Source: CAIWHR01 sp963809965
Lineage (GTDB): Bacteria > Pseudomonadota > Gammaproteobacteria > Burkholderiales > Casimicrobiaceae
Length of the DNA: 64,000 nt
Assembly: GCA_963809965.1 (NCBI GenBank)
Contig: CAWELU010000006.1
Span: 62,001-126,000, forward strand
Direction of reading: 5' to 3'
The position numbers and the translations under genes are program-made. Within the stretch, counting starts at the first letter, position 1, and each line of letters begins with the position of its first letter. A model generated the notes under the pieces. That model made no database searches, was not told the origin of the DNA, and saw only the letters and a program-made list of their open reading frames with translations. This document shows positions 53,841 to 62,188 of this stretch, in pieces.

Positions 53841-55625
53841 TCAAAGGCGATCGATCGCTGGCCCACCCGGATTGCCGAACCAGGCATTGGCGAACGCCCG
53901 GCGCGCGGCCTTCTCGGCTTTCGCGTCGCCCTTACGCTGATAAGTCTCGGCGAGCCCCGCCAGCGCCCACCCGTTGTTGCGAACGCGCCCAAGCGAATCG
54001 CGAAACAGTTTTTCCGCATCGTCGAGCTTGCCCTGACGGAGCATGACCGAACCGAGTGACTGCCGGATCGGGTAGTACCAGTACGGTGGTTCCATGTACG
54101 CAAGCGTATCCTCGATGAACACCGCCTCCTCGTAGGCCTTCGCAGCCCCGGCGAGGTCACCCTTTGCATCGGCAAGCCGCCCTTGTGCGACCAGCCGTGC
54201 GGTCTGAACGATTTCTTTGGCCGGCAGGAACCACTCCTCGAAGGGCTTGAAGTCCGACTCGCGCTCGAGACGGGCGAGGGTGTCGATTTCCATCTGAGCG
54301 GAAGGCGTGTCCTTCCTGGCGGCGAACGCCAGCGCCCGCGCGTAGTGATACATCGTGGTTACGAGCACGAGATCAGGCGGCGGCGCCGGCAGCTTCAGGA
54401 TCGTTTCCGGATCGCTGAATTGCGCGTGCGTCGTATAGGGTGCGGCCTTGATGGGTTGCATGATGGCGAATTGCTTGACTACCTCGATGGGGACGGCCGC
54501 GTCGAGCTTGCCGGCGGCTTCGATCGCGGTCCGCCCATCTCCGCCGACTTGCGCCGAAACCATGAGGAAATGGATGTTGTGCGGGTAGTAGGCCGCCCTG
54601 TACAGCGGGTCGGACGGCGAGGTTTTGAAGTAGCGCTCGTCAACGGCGATCGCGCGCTTGTTGGTCTCGAGCGATTCACGGTACATCCCGACCCGGTAGT
54701 AGATGTGCGCAGGCATGTGCACGAGGTGGCCCGCGCCGGGGACGAGCCGGCCAAGACGATTCGCGGCACCCAGGGCCTTTTCGGGATGGGCCGACGCCTC
54801 CACCGCGTGGATGTAGAGGTGGTTTGCGCCTGGATGCTGCGGGTTGCGCTTCAGCACGGTCTCGAGCGTGGCGACGATTGCCGCCCCACTGCCTTTGGGC
54901 TTCGTGCCCGCCGCCTCCCAGTAGTCCCACGGCTGCGTATCCATCAGCGCTTCGGCGTACAGGGTTTGGATGGTGTCGTCGGCGGAAAAGCGCGCCGCCA
55001 CGGCTTGCATCGCGTCCGCATACGCCTTGTCGAGGGCCGCGCGATCCGCCTTGGGATCAGCCGAGTAGCGCTTGGCAAGCGCCTCGATCAGCGCACGATC
55101 GCGCGCCGGCGCCGCCGGCGCGAGCTCAACGGCCTTTGCGAGTGCGGCAAGCGCCGGCGCATTCGCGTCGGGCATCATCGGCACGTTGATATTCGGCCCC
55201 AGGACCAGCGACTCGCCCCAGAAGCAAAGCGCACAGCGCGGATCGAGCTTCTGCGCCTCGCGAAAAGCGCGCTGCGCCTCGGCGTGATTGAATCCGAAGG
55301 CAAGTATCAGACCCTGGTCGAACCAAGCCTGCGCCTTCGCATTGGCGGTTCCTGCCTTGAAGGTGAGCGTGCCGAGGTTCGCGTAGAGGACCGGCGCCTC
55401 GCTCATCGCGGGCTTGGCGGGGACGGGCTGGAACGGCGCCGTTTCGGTCTTCGCAAGTATGAACGTGCGGAGGACCGCCGGTGGACCTCCCGCTTGCGGC
55501 GCGCAGATCGCTCCGCCGTCGAGCAACGGATCAAACGCGTCGTCGCCGGCGCCGGGTGCCGCAGGCATGGCAGCAACCACGCAGGTCCCTGCGACGACCA
55601 GTGCAACGCGGGAGGATGTGCGCAT
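53841..55625 (-). CDS. Secreted TPR-repeat protein
   Basis: 594 residues. Signal peptide SRVALVVAGTCVVAAMPAAP. TPR-like units are spread along the chain: KAQAWFDQGLILAFGFNHAE (about 95), AQRAFREAQKLDPRCALCFW, PGANHLYIHAVEASAHPEKA (about 280), GMYRESLETNKRAIAVDERY and ALAGLAETYQRKGDAKAEKA (near the end). Proteins of this layout, with RCALCFWGE and NHLYIHAVE, are widespread, periplasmic and uncharacterised. Possibly in an operon with the two small genes upstream (55531, 56027). A 547-codon antisense frame is a shadow. Confidence 0.85.
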   Translation of the reverse strand: MRTSSRVALVVAGTCVVAAMPAAPGAGDDAFDPLLDGGAICAPQAGGPPAVLRTFILAKTETAPFQPVPAKPAMSEAPVLYANLGTLTFKAGTANAKAQAWFDQGLILAFGFNHAEAQRAFREAQKLDPRCALCFWGESLVLGPNINVPMMPDANAPALAALAKAVELAPAAPARDRALIEALAKRYSADPKADRAALDKAYADAMQAVAARFSADDTIQTLYAEALMDTQPWDYWEAAGTKPKGSGAAIVATLETVLKRNPQHPGANHLYIHAVEASAHPEKALGAANRLGRLVPGAGHLVHMPAHIYYRVGMYRESLETNKRAIAVDERYFKTSPSDPLYRAAYYPHNIHFLMVSAQVGGDGRTAIEAAGKLDAAVPIEVVKQFAIMQPIKAAPYTTHAQFSDPETILKLPAPPPDLVLVTTMYHYARALAFAARKDTPSAQMEIDTLARLERESDFKPFEEWFLPAKEIVQTARLVAQGRLADAKGDLAGAAKAYEEAVFIEDTLAYMEPPYWYYPIRQSLGSVMLRQGKLDDAEKLFRDSLGRVRNNGWALAGLAETYQRKGDAKAEKAARRAFANAWFGNPGGPAIDRL

Positions 55626-56016
55626 AACTTGGCCCTGCCGTTTCCAGCGAAAACTCTATCTCCGGCGCTTGGATTGCGCAATACCTGTGGCGATCCGCAA
55701 TGCCCCGCGGCTCGAAGACAACGACCGGGCACGTCAGGTTGGCGACGAACGATCTCAGGTTTTCCGGTCCGCTCGAAGGAGCCGCTCGACGTCCTGCTGC
55801 CGCGCCTGCCTCGCGTGCCGCCTTGACGTCGGAATCCCGACCGGCGACGATGGCCGCCACGGCGGCTCGGACGCTGGCCCATTCAGCCCCCGTCCTGAAC
55901 CGGTTGCGCAACTCGCGTAGCAGCTGCTGCGACAAGCCAGCCTGTTCCGCCACGGGCGCGAGGGCTTGAAAAAACGCCTGCACGACCGCTTCGTCCACGG
56001 GTTCTCGGAATGTCAT
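55531..56016 (-). CDS. Small Ala-rich hypothetical protein, end uncertain
   Basis: ATG at 56016, ten bases after the preceding small membrane gene on the same strand. The first 80 residues look protein-like (VVQAFFQALAPVAEQAGLSQ, LLRELRNRFRTGAEWASVRA, AVAAIVAGRDSDVKAARE). After about residue 85 the frame is Arg/Pro-rich and overlaps the start of the TPR gene by 95 bases in another frame, so the true end may be earlier and a frameshift is possible. No family recognised. Confidence 0.4.
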   Translation of the reverse strand: MTFREPVDEAVVQAFFQALAPVAEQAGLSQQLLRELRNRFRTGAEWASVRAAVAAIVAGRDSDVKAAREAGAAAGRRAAPSSGPENLRSFVANLTCPVVVFEPRGIADRHRYCAIQAPEIEFSLETAGPSYAHILPRCTGRRRDLRGCCHACGTRRRRRRV

Positions 56017-56026
56017 TCAAACAGCC

Positions 56027-56212
56027 TTATCGGCCACCGGCTTCGGGCGGGTTGCCAAATTTGGTGATGGTTACGTCGGAATGGGGGTAAATGCGCTTCT
56101 GTTCGTGGCGTGCGGCGCGGTCCTGGTCGGCAGCCATTCGCATCAAGAGCCATATGAACAACAGCGCGAGCCCCCAACCGACCAGGCCCAGGAAGATCCA
56201 GGTAAGGTGCAT
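56027..56212 (-). CDS. Small single-span membrane protein
   Basis: 61 residues: one TM helix (MHLTWIFLGLVGWGLALLFI, then WLLMRMAADQDRAAR) and a basic cytoplasmic tail (HEQKRIYPHSDVTITKFGNP). Small proteins with this W-G-LxxLFxWLLMRMAxDQDRxAR arrangement are typical of betaproteobacterial operons. The stop is ten bases before the next start (56016), suggesting cotranscription. A longer overlapping frame (56013-56384) is a shadow. Confidence 0.7.
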   Translation of the reverse strand: MHLTWIFLGLVGWGLALLFIWLLMRMAADQDRAARHEQKRIYPHSDVTITKFGNPPEAGGR

Positions 56213-56472
56213 ATGCCACGCATTTCTGCCGGCCGCATAATTCAGACGAATACGGGGTTACCCCGTCGGGCAAGCGCACGGTGTAGCCGTCACTCGGATA
56301 GGGGCGGTAAATGGTGCCTCCCGGGCCGTGGAGGCCCGGACCGCTAACGCCGCCGCAAGCCAGTTGAGCGCGTGCGAACCGCAAACTGGCAAACTGGATT
56401 CGTACGCTTCTACTATCCTAAGGCAGCTGGCAAGCCGAGTCTCCTGAAGATATTGCATAAGTGATATGCACC

Positions 56473-57402
56473 ATGCTCAACCTTCGCGGCATTGATCTCA
56501 ACCTGCTGCCGGTGTTCGAGGCGGCGTACGAAGAGCGGAGCCTGTCGCGCGCTGCGGATCGGCTGGCGATGACGCAGTCGGCTGTGAGCCACGCGTTGTC
56601 GCGGTTACGGTCAGTATTCCGCGATGAACTGTTCATCCGTCGGGCAAGTGGAGTATTCCCAACACCGGTAGCGGAGATAATTTATGCGAAGTTGCGCGGC
56701 GCGCTGGGATCGGTGCGCGAGTCGGTCGCAGAAACGCGGGGCTTCGATCCCAAGTCGTCAGGGCGAAAGTTCTTCGTCGCCATTTCGCACCCGCTCGGGC
56801 CCATGATTGCGGTACGGTTGCGCGAACGGCTGACCCATGCAGCGCCGGGGGTCGAGGTAGCCTTCAGTACCCGATCCCGGCCGATCGAACTCGAGCGGGG
56901 GATGCGCGAAGGGCGGGTGGACGCGGCATTGGATTGGCTCGTGCCCGAGAGCGGCGCGTTCCACGAAGTCACGCTTTTCGAGGACGCCGTCGTGGCAGTG
57001 GCGCGGGCCGGCCACCCGGCGCTGCGGCGGACACGGTCGATAAGTGAGCTGAAGAAGGGAGCATTCATATCTTTGCGTCCGCGCGTCGAGGGTGAGAATC
57101 CGGTGGCGGGCATAAGGGAATGGCAGCGTCTCGACCTCGATTGCGTCCTTGAAGTGTCGGAAATACTCGAGGTGTTCATGGTGGTGCGTGAATCGGACCT
57201 GTTCGGCCTGGTACCGCGGAGCATGATCAGGTTTGCCCACGATGTCTTCGGACTCAGGCTACTGCGGGCGACGCCGAAGAAGACGTCCGTGCCGATCAAG
57301 CTCGTGTGGCACGCGGGCCGGGAGGCGGATCCGGCGCACGCATTCTTGCGCCAACAGTTACGCATGGCTTCCAACGACGTCGTCGCGCGGAAATCGTGGT
57401 AG
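56473..57402 (+). CDS. LysR-family transcriptional regulator, NodD-like
   Basis: 309 residues from the ATG at 56473 (a GTG at 56461 is in frame). N-terminal winged helix: LRGIDLNLLPVFEAAYEERS, LSRAADRLAMTQSAVSHALS, RLRSVFRDELFIRR, with the DLNLLPVF opening characteristic of the NodD/DNT-type LysR branch. C-terminal effector domain: FFVAISHPLGPMIAVRLRER and FSTRSRPIELERGMREGRVD. It typically activates a divergent or neighbouring catabolic gene in response to an aromatic. No obvious target is adjacent except the small minus-strand genes upstream. Confidence 0.9.
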   Translation: MLNLRGIDLNLLPVFEAAYEERSLSRAADRLAMTQSAVSHALSRLRSVFRDELFIRRASGVFPTPVAEIIYAKLRGALGSVRESVAETRGFDPKSSGRKFFVAISHPLGPMIAVRLRERLTHAAPGVEVAFSTRSRPIELERGMREGRVDAALDWLVPESGAFHEVTLFEDAVVAVARAGHPALRRTRSISELKKGAFISLRPRVEGENPVAGIREWQRLDLDCVLEVSEILEVFMVVRESDLFGLVPRSMIRFAHDVFGLRLLRATPKKTSVPIKLVWHAGREADPAHAFLRQQLRMASNDVVARKSW

Positions 57403-57455
57403 TCATCCGCGTTTGAGCTGCGCAGACTTGCCGCGCGGCGCGGAGGGAGCAGCCG

Positions 57456-57833
57456 ATGGAATGGGACTTCAAGTTCTTGCCGGAACATGGCCTCTTGTCG
57501 GTCAAGACGAGTGGCGATCTGGACTACGAGACCATGCTCGAGTTCATCTCGGCGGCCGCTGCCGAGATGCAAAGGCTTGGCTGTGACAAGATTCTCGTCG
57601 ATCACCGCGATGCCGTGCTGAAGCTTTCCACCATGAGGGTGTATCGGCTTCCCGCAGCGGAAGTCGCCCATGGCGTAAACCAACGGCGCAAGGTTGCGGT
57701 CGTGATCTCCCCCTCGACGGTTCGCGAGGACGACGCGCGGATTTACGCTGACCTGATGCACAAGAACGGTCTGCCCCATTGCCTTTTTGGCGATCCTGAC
57801 GCCGCGCTCGATTGGATCCTGGATCGCGCGTAG
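57456..57833 (+). CDS. STAS/SpoIIAA-like protein
   Basis: 125 residues. GGAGGGAGCAGCCG precedes the ATG. Alternating strands and helices (FLPEHGLLSVKTSGDLDYET; CDKILVDHRDAVLKLSTMRV; KVAVVISPSTVREDDARIYA; DPDAALDWILDRA) fit the SpoIIAA-like/STAS fold. Proteins of this kind are often stand-alone and of unknown role; the anti-sigma antagonist Ser is not evident. It follows the LysR gene by 53 bases and precedes a membrane protein gene by 61, so the three may form a unit. Confidence 0.65.
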   Translation: MEWDFKFLPEHGLLSVKTSGDLDYETMLEFISAAAAEMQRLGCDKILVDHRDAVLKLSTMRVYRLPAAEVAHGVNQRRKVAVVISPSTVREDDARIYADLMHKNGLPHCLFGDPDAALDWILDRA

Positions 57834-57894
57834 GCTCGGCGCGGAAACTGAAAGGATCGCCGCGCACCGGCGACCAATGCGCTAGGAGGCCAAG

Positions 57895-58317
57895 ATGCAA
57901 GTCGTGGACTGGAAGCTTCGCGCGTGGGTGTTTCTGCAGCGCCTGTGGCAACCGACCTGCGCGTGCATGACCTGCATGACCGCCCCGAGCTTCGCGAACC
58001 TGGTGAGCGCCGCGCACTGGAAGATCGCGCTGCAGACCGGGGTCGGCACTGGACTCCTGGCGCTGCTGCTCACGTTTACGCCGATCGGGAGGCTTTTCGC
58101 GCATCGCTATGGCAACGCGCTGATGGTGGGCGGTCTGACGGTGGTCGCCGACGCGTGGTCGCATCCCGGGCGCTTCGGCTTCGAGTACGGCGAGGCGCTG
58201 CTGACGGGCCTGGTGGCGGGCCTGCTGGCGCTCGCCGGCTCGTTCGTGCTCGAGGACCGCGCCCGCCGCGTTCGGCAGGTCTGGGCGCGGATCCAAGGGA
58301 CGGGCGCGCGGCGCTGA
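57895..58317 (+). CDS. Small two-span membrane protein
   Basis: 140 residues. AGGAGGCCAAG precedes the ATG. Two TM helices (IALQTGVGTGLLALLLTFTP; ALLTGLVAGLLALAGSFVLE) with a Cys-rich segment before them (TCACMTCMTAPSF, C-x-C-x2-C) that might bind metal, and a His/Asp loop (VADAWSHPGRFGFEYGEAL). No family recognised. It may be cotranscribed with the STAS-like gene. Confidence 0.65.
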   Translation: MQVVDWKLRAWVFLQRLWQPTCACMTCMTAPSFANLVSAAHWKIALQTGVGTGLLALLLTFTPIGRLFAHRYGNALMVGGLTVVADAWSHPGRFGFEYGEALLTGLVAGLLALAGSFVLEDRARRVRQVWARIQGTGARR

Positions 58318-58385
58318 GCGCCGCCTCCCGGCCCCGTGCACTCGTCATCGCGAGGCCGGTTCCTCGGCTGCGAACACCTCTACCT

Positions 58386-59276
58386 TCAGGTCCGCAGATT
58401 GTCGTTGAGGAACGTGATCGTGCGGGACCACGCGAGCTTCGCGGCCGCGTCGTCGTAGCGCGGCGTGGTGTCGTTGTGGAAGCCGTGATTCGCATTCGCG
58501 TACATGAACATCTGGTATCTCACGCCGTTCGCCTTGAGGGCCGACTCGAAGTCGGGCCATCCGGCATTGATACGCTCGTCATGCTCCGCATAGTGGATCA
58601 ACAGTGGCGCCTTGATCTTGGCGACGTCCGCAGCGCTCGGGTGGCCCCCGTAGAAAGGCACCGCCGCGGCGAGATCCGGTAGCCGCACGGCAAACATGTT
58701 GACCATCGCTCCGCCAAAGCAAAAGCCCACGGCGCCGACTTTGCCAGTGCATTCGGGACGAGCCTTCAGAACCGCATAGGCCGCAAGCAAGTCTTCGTTG
58801 CGCTTGGCCGCGTCGAGCTGGCGAAAAAGCTGCGCCGCGCTTTCTTCATCGCCGGGGTAGCCGCCAAGAGGTGTGAGGGCGTCCGGCGCAAACGCCAGAA
58901 AGTTCGCCACCGCCAGGCGACGTGCGACGTCCTCGATGTACGGATTGAGACCACGATTCTCGTGGATGACCACGACGCCGGGCAACTTGCCCGGCAGGTT
59001 TGCGGGCCGCGCAAAATATCCGCGCATCGTTCCGGAGCCTTGCGGCGATGGGTAAGCCAGATATTCCGTTCTGATGCGAGCATCGTCCTTGGCGACCTGC
59101 CGGGCGAACGCATAGTTTGGCCGCAGGCTCTCCAGCATCGCTGCCGCGGTAAACCCGCCTATGGCGTATTTTCCGGCTCGATCCAGAAAATCACGGCGGC
59201 TGATCCAGCCGTGCACATAACCATCGAACAGCTTGAGAACTTCCGGCGGAAAATCACTGGCATGTTTCCGTTCCAT
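58386..59276 (-). CDS. Dienelactone hydrolase family protein with Tat-type signal
   Basis: 296 residues from the ATG at 59276 (AAAGGAGTG upstream). A twin-arginine motif is placed 26 residues in (SRRDFLDRAGKYAIGGFTAA). The alpha/beta hydrolase has catalytic C186 (GFCFGGAMV), D233 (HDERI) and H264 (NANHGFHND), the Cys-Asp-His triad of dienelactone hydrolases. VVVIHENRGLNPYIEDVARR is the family start. It opens lactones or esters, perhaps from aromatic breakdown; export to the periplasm is unusual for classical enzymes but common in this subgroup. The long frame to 60194 is not coding. Confidence 0.9.
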   Translation of the reverse strand: MERKHASDFPPEVLKLFDGYVHGWISRRDFLDRAGKYAIGGFTAAAMLESLRPNYAFARQVAKDDARIRTEYLAYPSPQGSGTMRGYFARPANLPGKLPGVVVIHENRGLNPYIEDVARRLAVANFLAFAPDALTPLGGYPGDEESAAQLFRQLDAAKRNEDLLAAYAVLKARPECTGKVGAVGFCFGGAMVNMFAVRLPDLAAAVPFYGGHPSAADVAKIKAPLLIHYAEHDERINAGWPDFESALKANGVRYQMFMYANANHGFHNDTTPRYDDAAAKLAWSRTITFLNDNLRT

Positions 59277-59464
59277 CGAAGCACTCCTTTGACCCCGACC
59301 AGTCGTCCAACCGACTGAAGAGCGGACGTCCGGGAAGGGTCGCCCTTGCCATTTCGCAATTTCCGCAGGTTCGAAAATCCGGAGGCAGGTTAGAGGAACG
59401 TATTGTGTTGCGAGCGTCGATCGGCTCCGCGCCGACATCGTGCCATGTTCGGTTCTGGTGCCGG

Positions 59465-59968
59465 TCAACCCGGCTTGACGTCGGTCCAGAACCGTTCCAT
59501 GGCGATGTACGCGTAGGAAGCGGACCACCCGATCAAGAGCAACCCGTTCAACGCCTCCACTCCAGCAAGCAGCCGGACCGGACCGGTCGGAATGAGATCG
59601 CCGAACCCGAGCGACGAGTAGGTCTCGGCCGAGAAGTACAGGCAATTGCCAAGTGAAGATCCACCCGGACCGACGAGACTGCCGACGCCAGCCCAACCCA
59701 CGAGAATGAACAACGCCAGACCGTAAAATGCCATCTCCAGGGCATGGGCCACGAAGGCGGCAAAGATCACGACAAGCAACTTGGTCCGGACAGGGATACC
59801 CAACCCGGGAAGCCGAGCGTTTAAACCGCTCAATGCTTCGTAGTGGATCATAGTGGTCAACGCGATGAGCAGGATGCAGGACAGGGCAGTCGTAAGCATG
59901 TCGTGAAATGATGTCAATTTGCCTTGAAGTGGATTGGGATCTGCGGGAGGCCGCGGCGGTGACGGCAA
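59465..59968 (-). CDS. Two-TM ion channel protein (Ion_trans_2)
   Basis: 167 residues. Hydrophobic helices LTTALSCILLIALTTMIHYE, TKLLVVIFAAFVAHALEMAF, YGLALFILVGWAGVGSLV and ALNGLLLIGWSASYAYIAME. A pore loop CLYFSAETYSSLGFGDLIPT sits before the last helix. The filter reads SLGFGD rather than the TVGYGD of K+ channels, a variant seen in bacterial Ion_trans_2 proteins whose selectivity is unknown. There is no RCK or cyclic-nucleotide domain, so gating is not predictable. It is divergent from the DUF2127 gene. Confidence 0.8.
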   Translation of the reverse strand: MPSPPRPPADPNPLQGKLTSFHDMLTTALSCILLIALTTMIHYEALSGLNARLPGLGIPVRTKLLVVIFAAFVAHALEMAFYGLALFILVGWAGVGSLVGPGGSSLGNCLYFSAETYSSLGFGDLIPTGPVRLLAGVEALNGLLLIGWSASYAYIAMERFWTDVKPG

Positions 59969-60141
59969 CGGGCCACGGCCTCCAGGATCGTCGCCCCGGA
60001 GGAATCGATTTCATGCGCCGCGCACCACATTCTCGATGATTGCATCGCCGCCGGGAACCCGTAACTCTTTTTCCGGCTAGCGCAACGACCGGCAGCTGCG
60101 CACCTGTACTGCCTGAACGCGCAGCGACCCTCGCGACCCCC

Positions 60142-60693
60142 ATGCCCGACATACCCAATTCGGCTCCGCCGGTTGCTGCCGCGTCGCCGCCCAATGTCCC
60201 CGCCGCTCGATCAGGGGCCGAATTCCGACGCGGGGAGAGGCTTGTTGCAGTGTTCGAAGCGGCAAAGGGGCTGTTGGTACTGATAGTTGGATTTGGGCTG
60301 CTGTCGGTCGTTCACCAGGACGTGGAACAGCTCGCTGAAGAGCTGGTCGGCCATTTTCATCTCAATCCGGCAAGTCGCTATCCACGCATATTTCTGGACG
60401 TCACCAGCCACTTCTCGGATTTGCGAATGTGGCTGTTTGCCACATTCGCCTTCTGCTATGCGAGCCTGCGATTGGCGGAGGCATATGGGCTCTGGCGCGG
60501 ACGGCGCTGGGCGGAATGGTTGGCGGTCGCGAGCGGGACCATCTACGTGCCAATAGAGTTCTACGAACTCTTCACCGGCCTCTCCTGGATCAAGATTGCC
60601 ACGCTGACAGCCAATATCGCGATCATTGCCTACATGAGCCGAGTGCTCTGGCGGTCGCGGGAGGGTTCCCCGCCCACCGCCCCGTCGCTTTAG
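60142..60693 (+). CDS. DUF2127 membrane protein
   Basis: 183 residues from the ATG at 60142 (the frame opens at 60040). A Pro/Ala-rich N-terminus of about 25 residues, then hydrophobic helices: LVAVFEAAKGLLVLIVGFGL, FSDLRMWLFATFAFCYASLR, RRWAEWLAVASGTIYVPIEF and IATLTANIAIIAYMSRVLWR. The pattern EAYGLWRGRRWAEWLAVASG and YVPIEFYELF is diagnostic of DUF2127, an uncharacterised membrane family. Followed by a strong inverted repeat at 60834. Confidence 0.85.
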   Translation: MPDIPNSAPPVAAASPPNVPAARSGAEFRRGERLVAVFEAAKGLLVLIVGFGLLSVVHQDVEQLAEELVGHFHLNPASRYPRIFLDVTSHFSDLRMWLFATFAFCYASLRLAEAYGLWRGRRWAEWLAVASGTIYVPIEFYELFTGLSWIKIATLTANIAIIAYMSRVLWRSREGSPPTAPSL

Positions 60694-60833
60694 CGAGCGA
60701 AACAAGCAGCTCGGCCGGTGGACTTGAAGGTCCGCAAGCTGGCAGACCCGCCTGCGCCGGCTTCTGGCCGACTGCTGCGGAGGCTCGCTGACGCAATAGC
60801 TCCTGTAGCCCTTCTAATCCCATGTCCGCTGGC

Positions 60834-60865
60834 CGCTATCGGCCAGCCGACTCCGGCCGATAGCG
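60834..60865. repeat. Perfect 11-bp inverted repeat
   Basis: CGCTATCGGCC / GGCCGATAGCG with a ten-base loop, followed by TTTCC. It may act as a terminator for the DUF2127 gene (140 bases upstream) or be part of a dispersed palindromic element; the sequence GTCCGCT recurs 55 bases on. The rest of 60694-61018 has no gene. Confidence 0.6.
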
Positions 60866-61018
60866 TTTCCAGTTAGCAGACCTTCCCGCGAGCGTCCGCT
60901 ATCGAGATTCCAGATGGACTGTTGTCGACCCGAGCCAGCGGGTGGAACGTCTCCAGAACAGATGCTCAACGGGTCAGAGAGGCAACCGCCGCCGGCAGCG
61001 CACAACCGGGACGATCGA

Positions 61019-62008
61019 TCATTGGATCACCTCATCTGCGCGCAGCAGCAGCGAGGGCGGAATCGTGAGGCCAAGTGCTCTTGCGGTCTTCAGGTTGATC
61101 ACCAGGTCGAACTTCGTCGGCTGCTCGATCGGAAGGTCGCCCGCCTTCGCACCCTTCAGGATCCTGTCCACGTACCCCGCCGCCCGACGAAAACCGTCAC
61201 CAAGACTGGGTGCATACGACATGAGGCCGCCGGCCTCCACGTACTCCCTCACGCCATACATCGCCGGCAGGCGGCTGCCGGTCGCCAGTTCCACGATCTG
61301 CGCCCGATAGGCGAAGAACATGGATCCACCGAGGACAAGGAGGGCGCCGGCTCGCTTGTCCCTCGCCAAAGAGAAAGCCGCGGTCAAATCGCTCGGAGTC
61401 CGCACTTCCGCAATATGAAGCGCGATCCCCAGCGATTGTGCGACAGCCTGCAGTTCCTTCGTGTCAAGCGTGTGAGCTGGGATGGCGGGGTTCGCGAGGA
61501 CCGCCACACTGACGAGTCTGGGCACGACGTCCATGAGCAATTGAATCTGCTTGCCACGCAGCATCGGAGTCGCGAGAGACACCCCTGTGATGTTTCCAGC
61601 GGGTCGCGCGAGACTGGTCACGAGTCCGCTCCCGACAGGGTCGTTATGGTTCGTCAGGACGATGGGGATCGTCGACGTGGCACGCTTGGCCGCCTCGGGT
61701 GCGGGTGGAGACCCCACCACGATCACGTCGACGTTCTGCCCGACCAACTCGACCGCGAGCGCAGGAAGGCGTTCGACGCTGTCGCCGTAGTATCGGCCTT
61801 CGACAATGATATTCCGGCCCTCGACATAACCGCGTTCGCGCAGCTCTTGGAAGAATCCTGCCCAGACATGCGCGGCCTCCGGGCTGGTGGGCGACGAGCC
61901 GGCAAGAATGCCGATGCGAAATGCTTTCGCCTGCGGCTGCGCCCGAGCGACCAACGGCGCGGCGAGGAGACCACCCGCGAGAGCGCCAAAGAATGTACGC
62001 CGGTCCAT
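61019..62008 (-). CDS. ABC transporter substrate-binding protein (PF04392), intact
   Basis: 329 residues. Signal MDRRTFFGALAGGLLAAPLV ending ARAQ, twin-arginine-like. Lobe one: KAFRIGILAGSSPTSPEAAH, FFQELRERGYVEGRNIIVE. Lobe two: VSVAVLANPAIPAHTLDTKE, AAGYVDRILKGAKAGDLPIE, QPTKFDLVINLKTARALGLT, IPPSLLLRADEVIQ. PF04392 proteins bind small ligands (tryptophan, tyrosine or others) for ABC importers, but no permease or ATPase is adjacent, as is usual for orphan members. Two degraded relatives lie at 34830 and 41933. Confidence 0.9.
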   Translation of the reverse strand: MDRRTFFGALAGGLLAAPLVARAQPQAKAFRIGILAGSSPTSPEAAHVWAGFFQELRERGYVEGRNIIVEGRYYGDSVERLPALAVELVGQNVDVIVVGSPPAPEAAKRATSTIPIVLTNHNDPVGSGLVTSLARPAGNITGVSLATPMLRGKQIQLLMDVVPRLVSVAVLANPAIPAHTLDTKELQAVAQSLGIALHIAEVRTPSDLTAAFSLARDKRAGALLVLGGSMFFAYRAQIVELATGSRLPAMYGVREYVEAGGLMSYAPSLGDGFRRAAGYVDRILKGAKAGDLPIEQPTKFDLVINLKTARALGLTIPPSLLLRADEVIQ

Positions 62009-62188
62009 CAGCGGATCACCTCGTCGACGAGCGACAATCCGACAATACTACCGCGGCCGGAGTGAACCCATGTATGGCTGATTGTGGCCGGACCGAGAAA
62101 TCGGCGAACCGATGCGCCCGCCCATTTGCAATGCCTCCGGGCGCTCGACCGCGGACTCATGGCCGCGGAAACGCCGGTTTGGAACGGT

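Noticed and set aside
54183..55826. 547-codon open frame on the plus strand
   Set aside because: Antisense to the secreted TPR gene, which has a signal peptide and repeats; the plus frame is Arg-rich without motifs.
58386..60194. 602-codon minus-strand frame taken as one protein
   Set aside because: Only the last 296 codons match dienelactone hydrolase and have a ribosome-binding site; the upstream part overlaps the ion channel gene.
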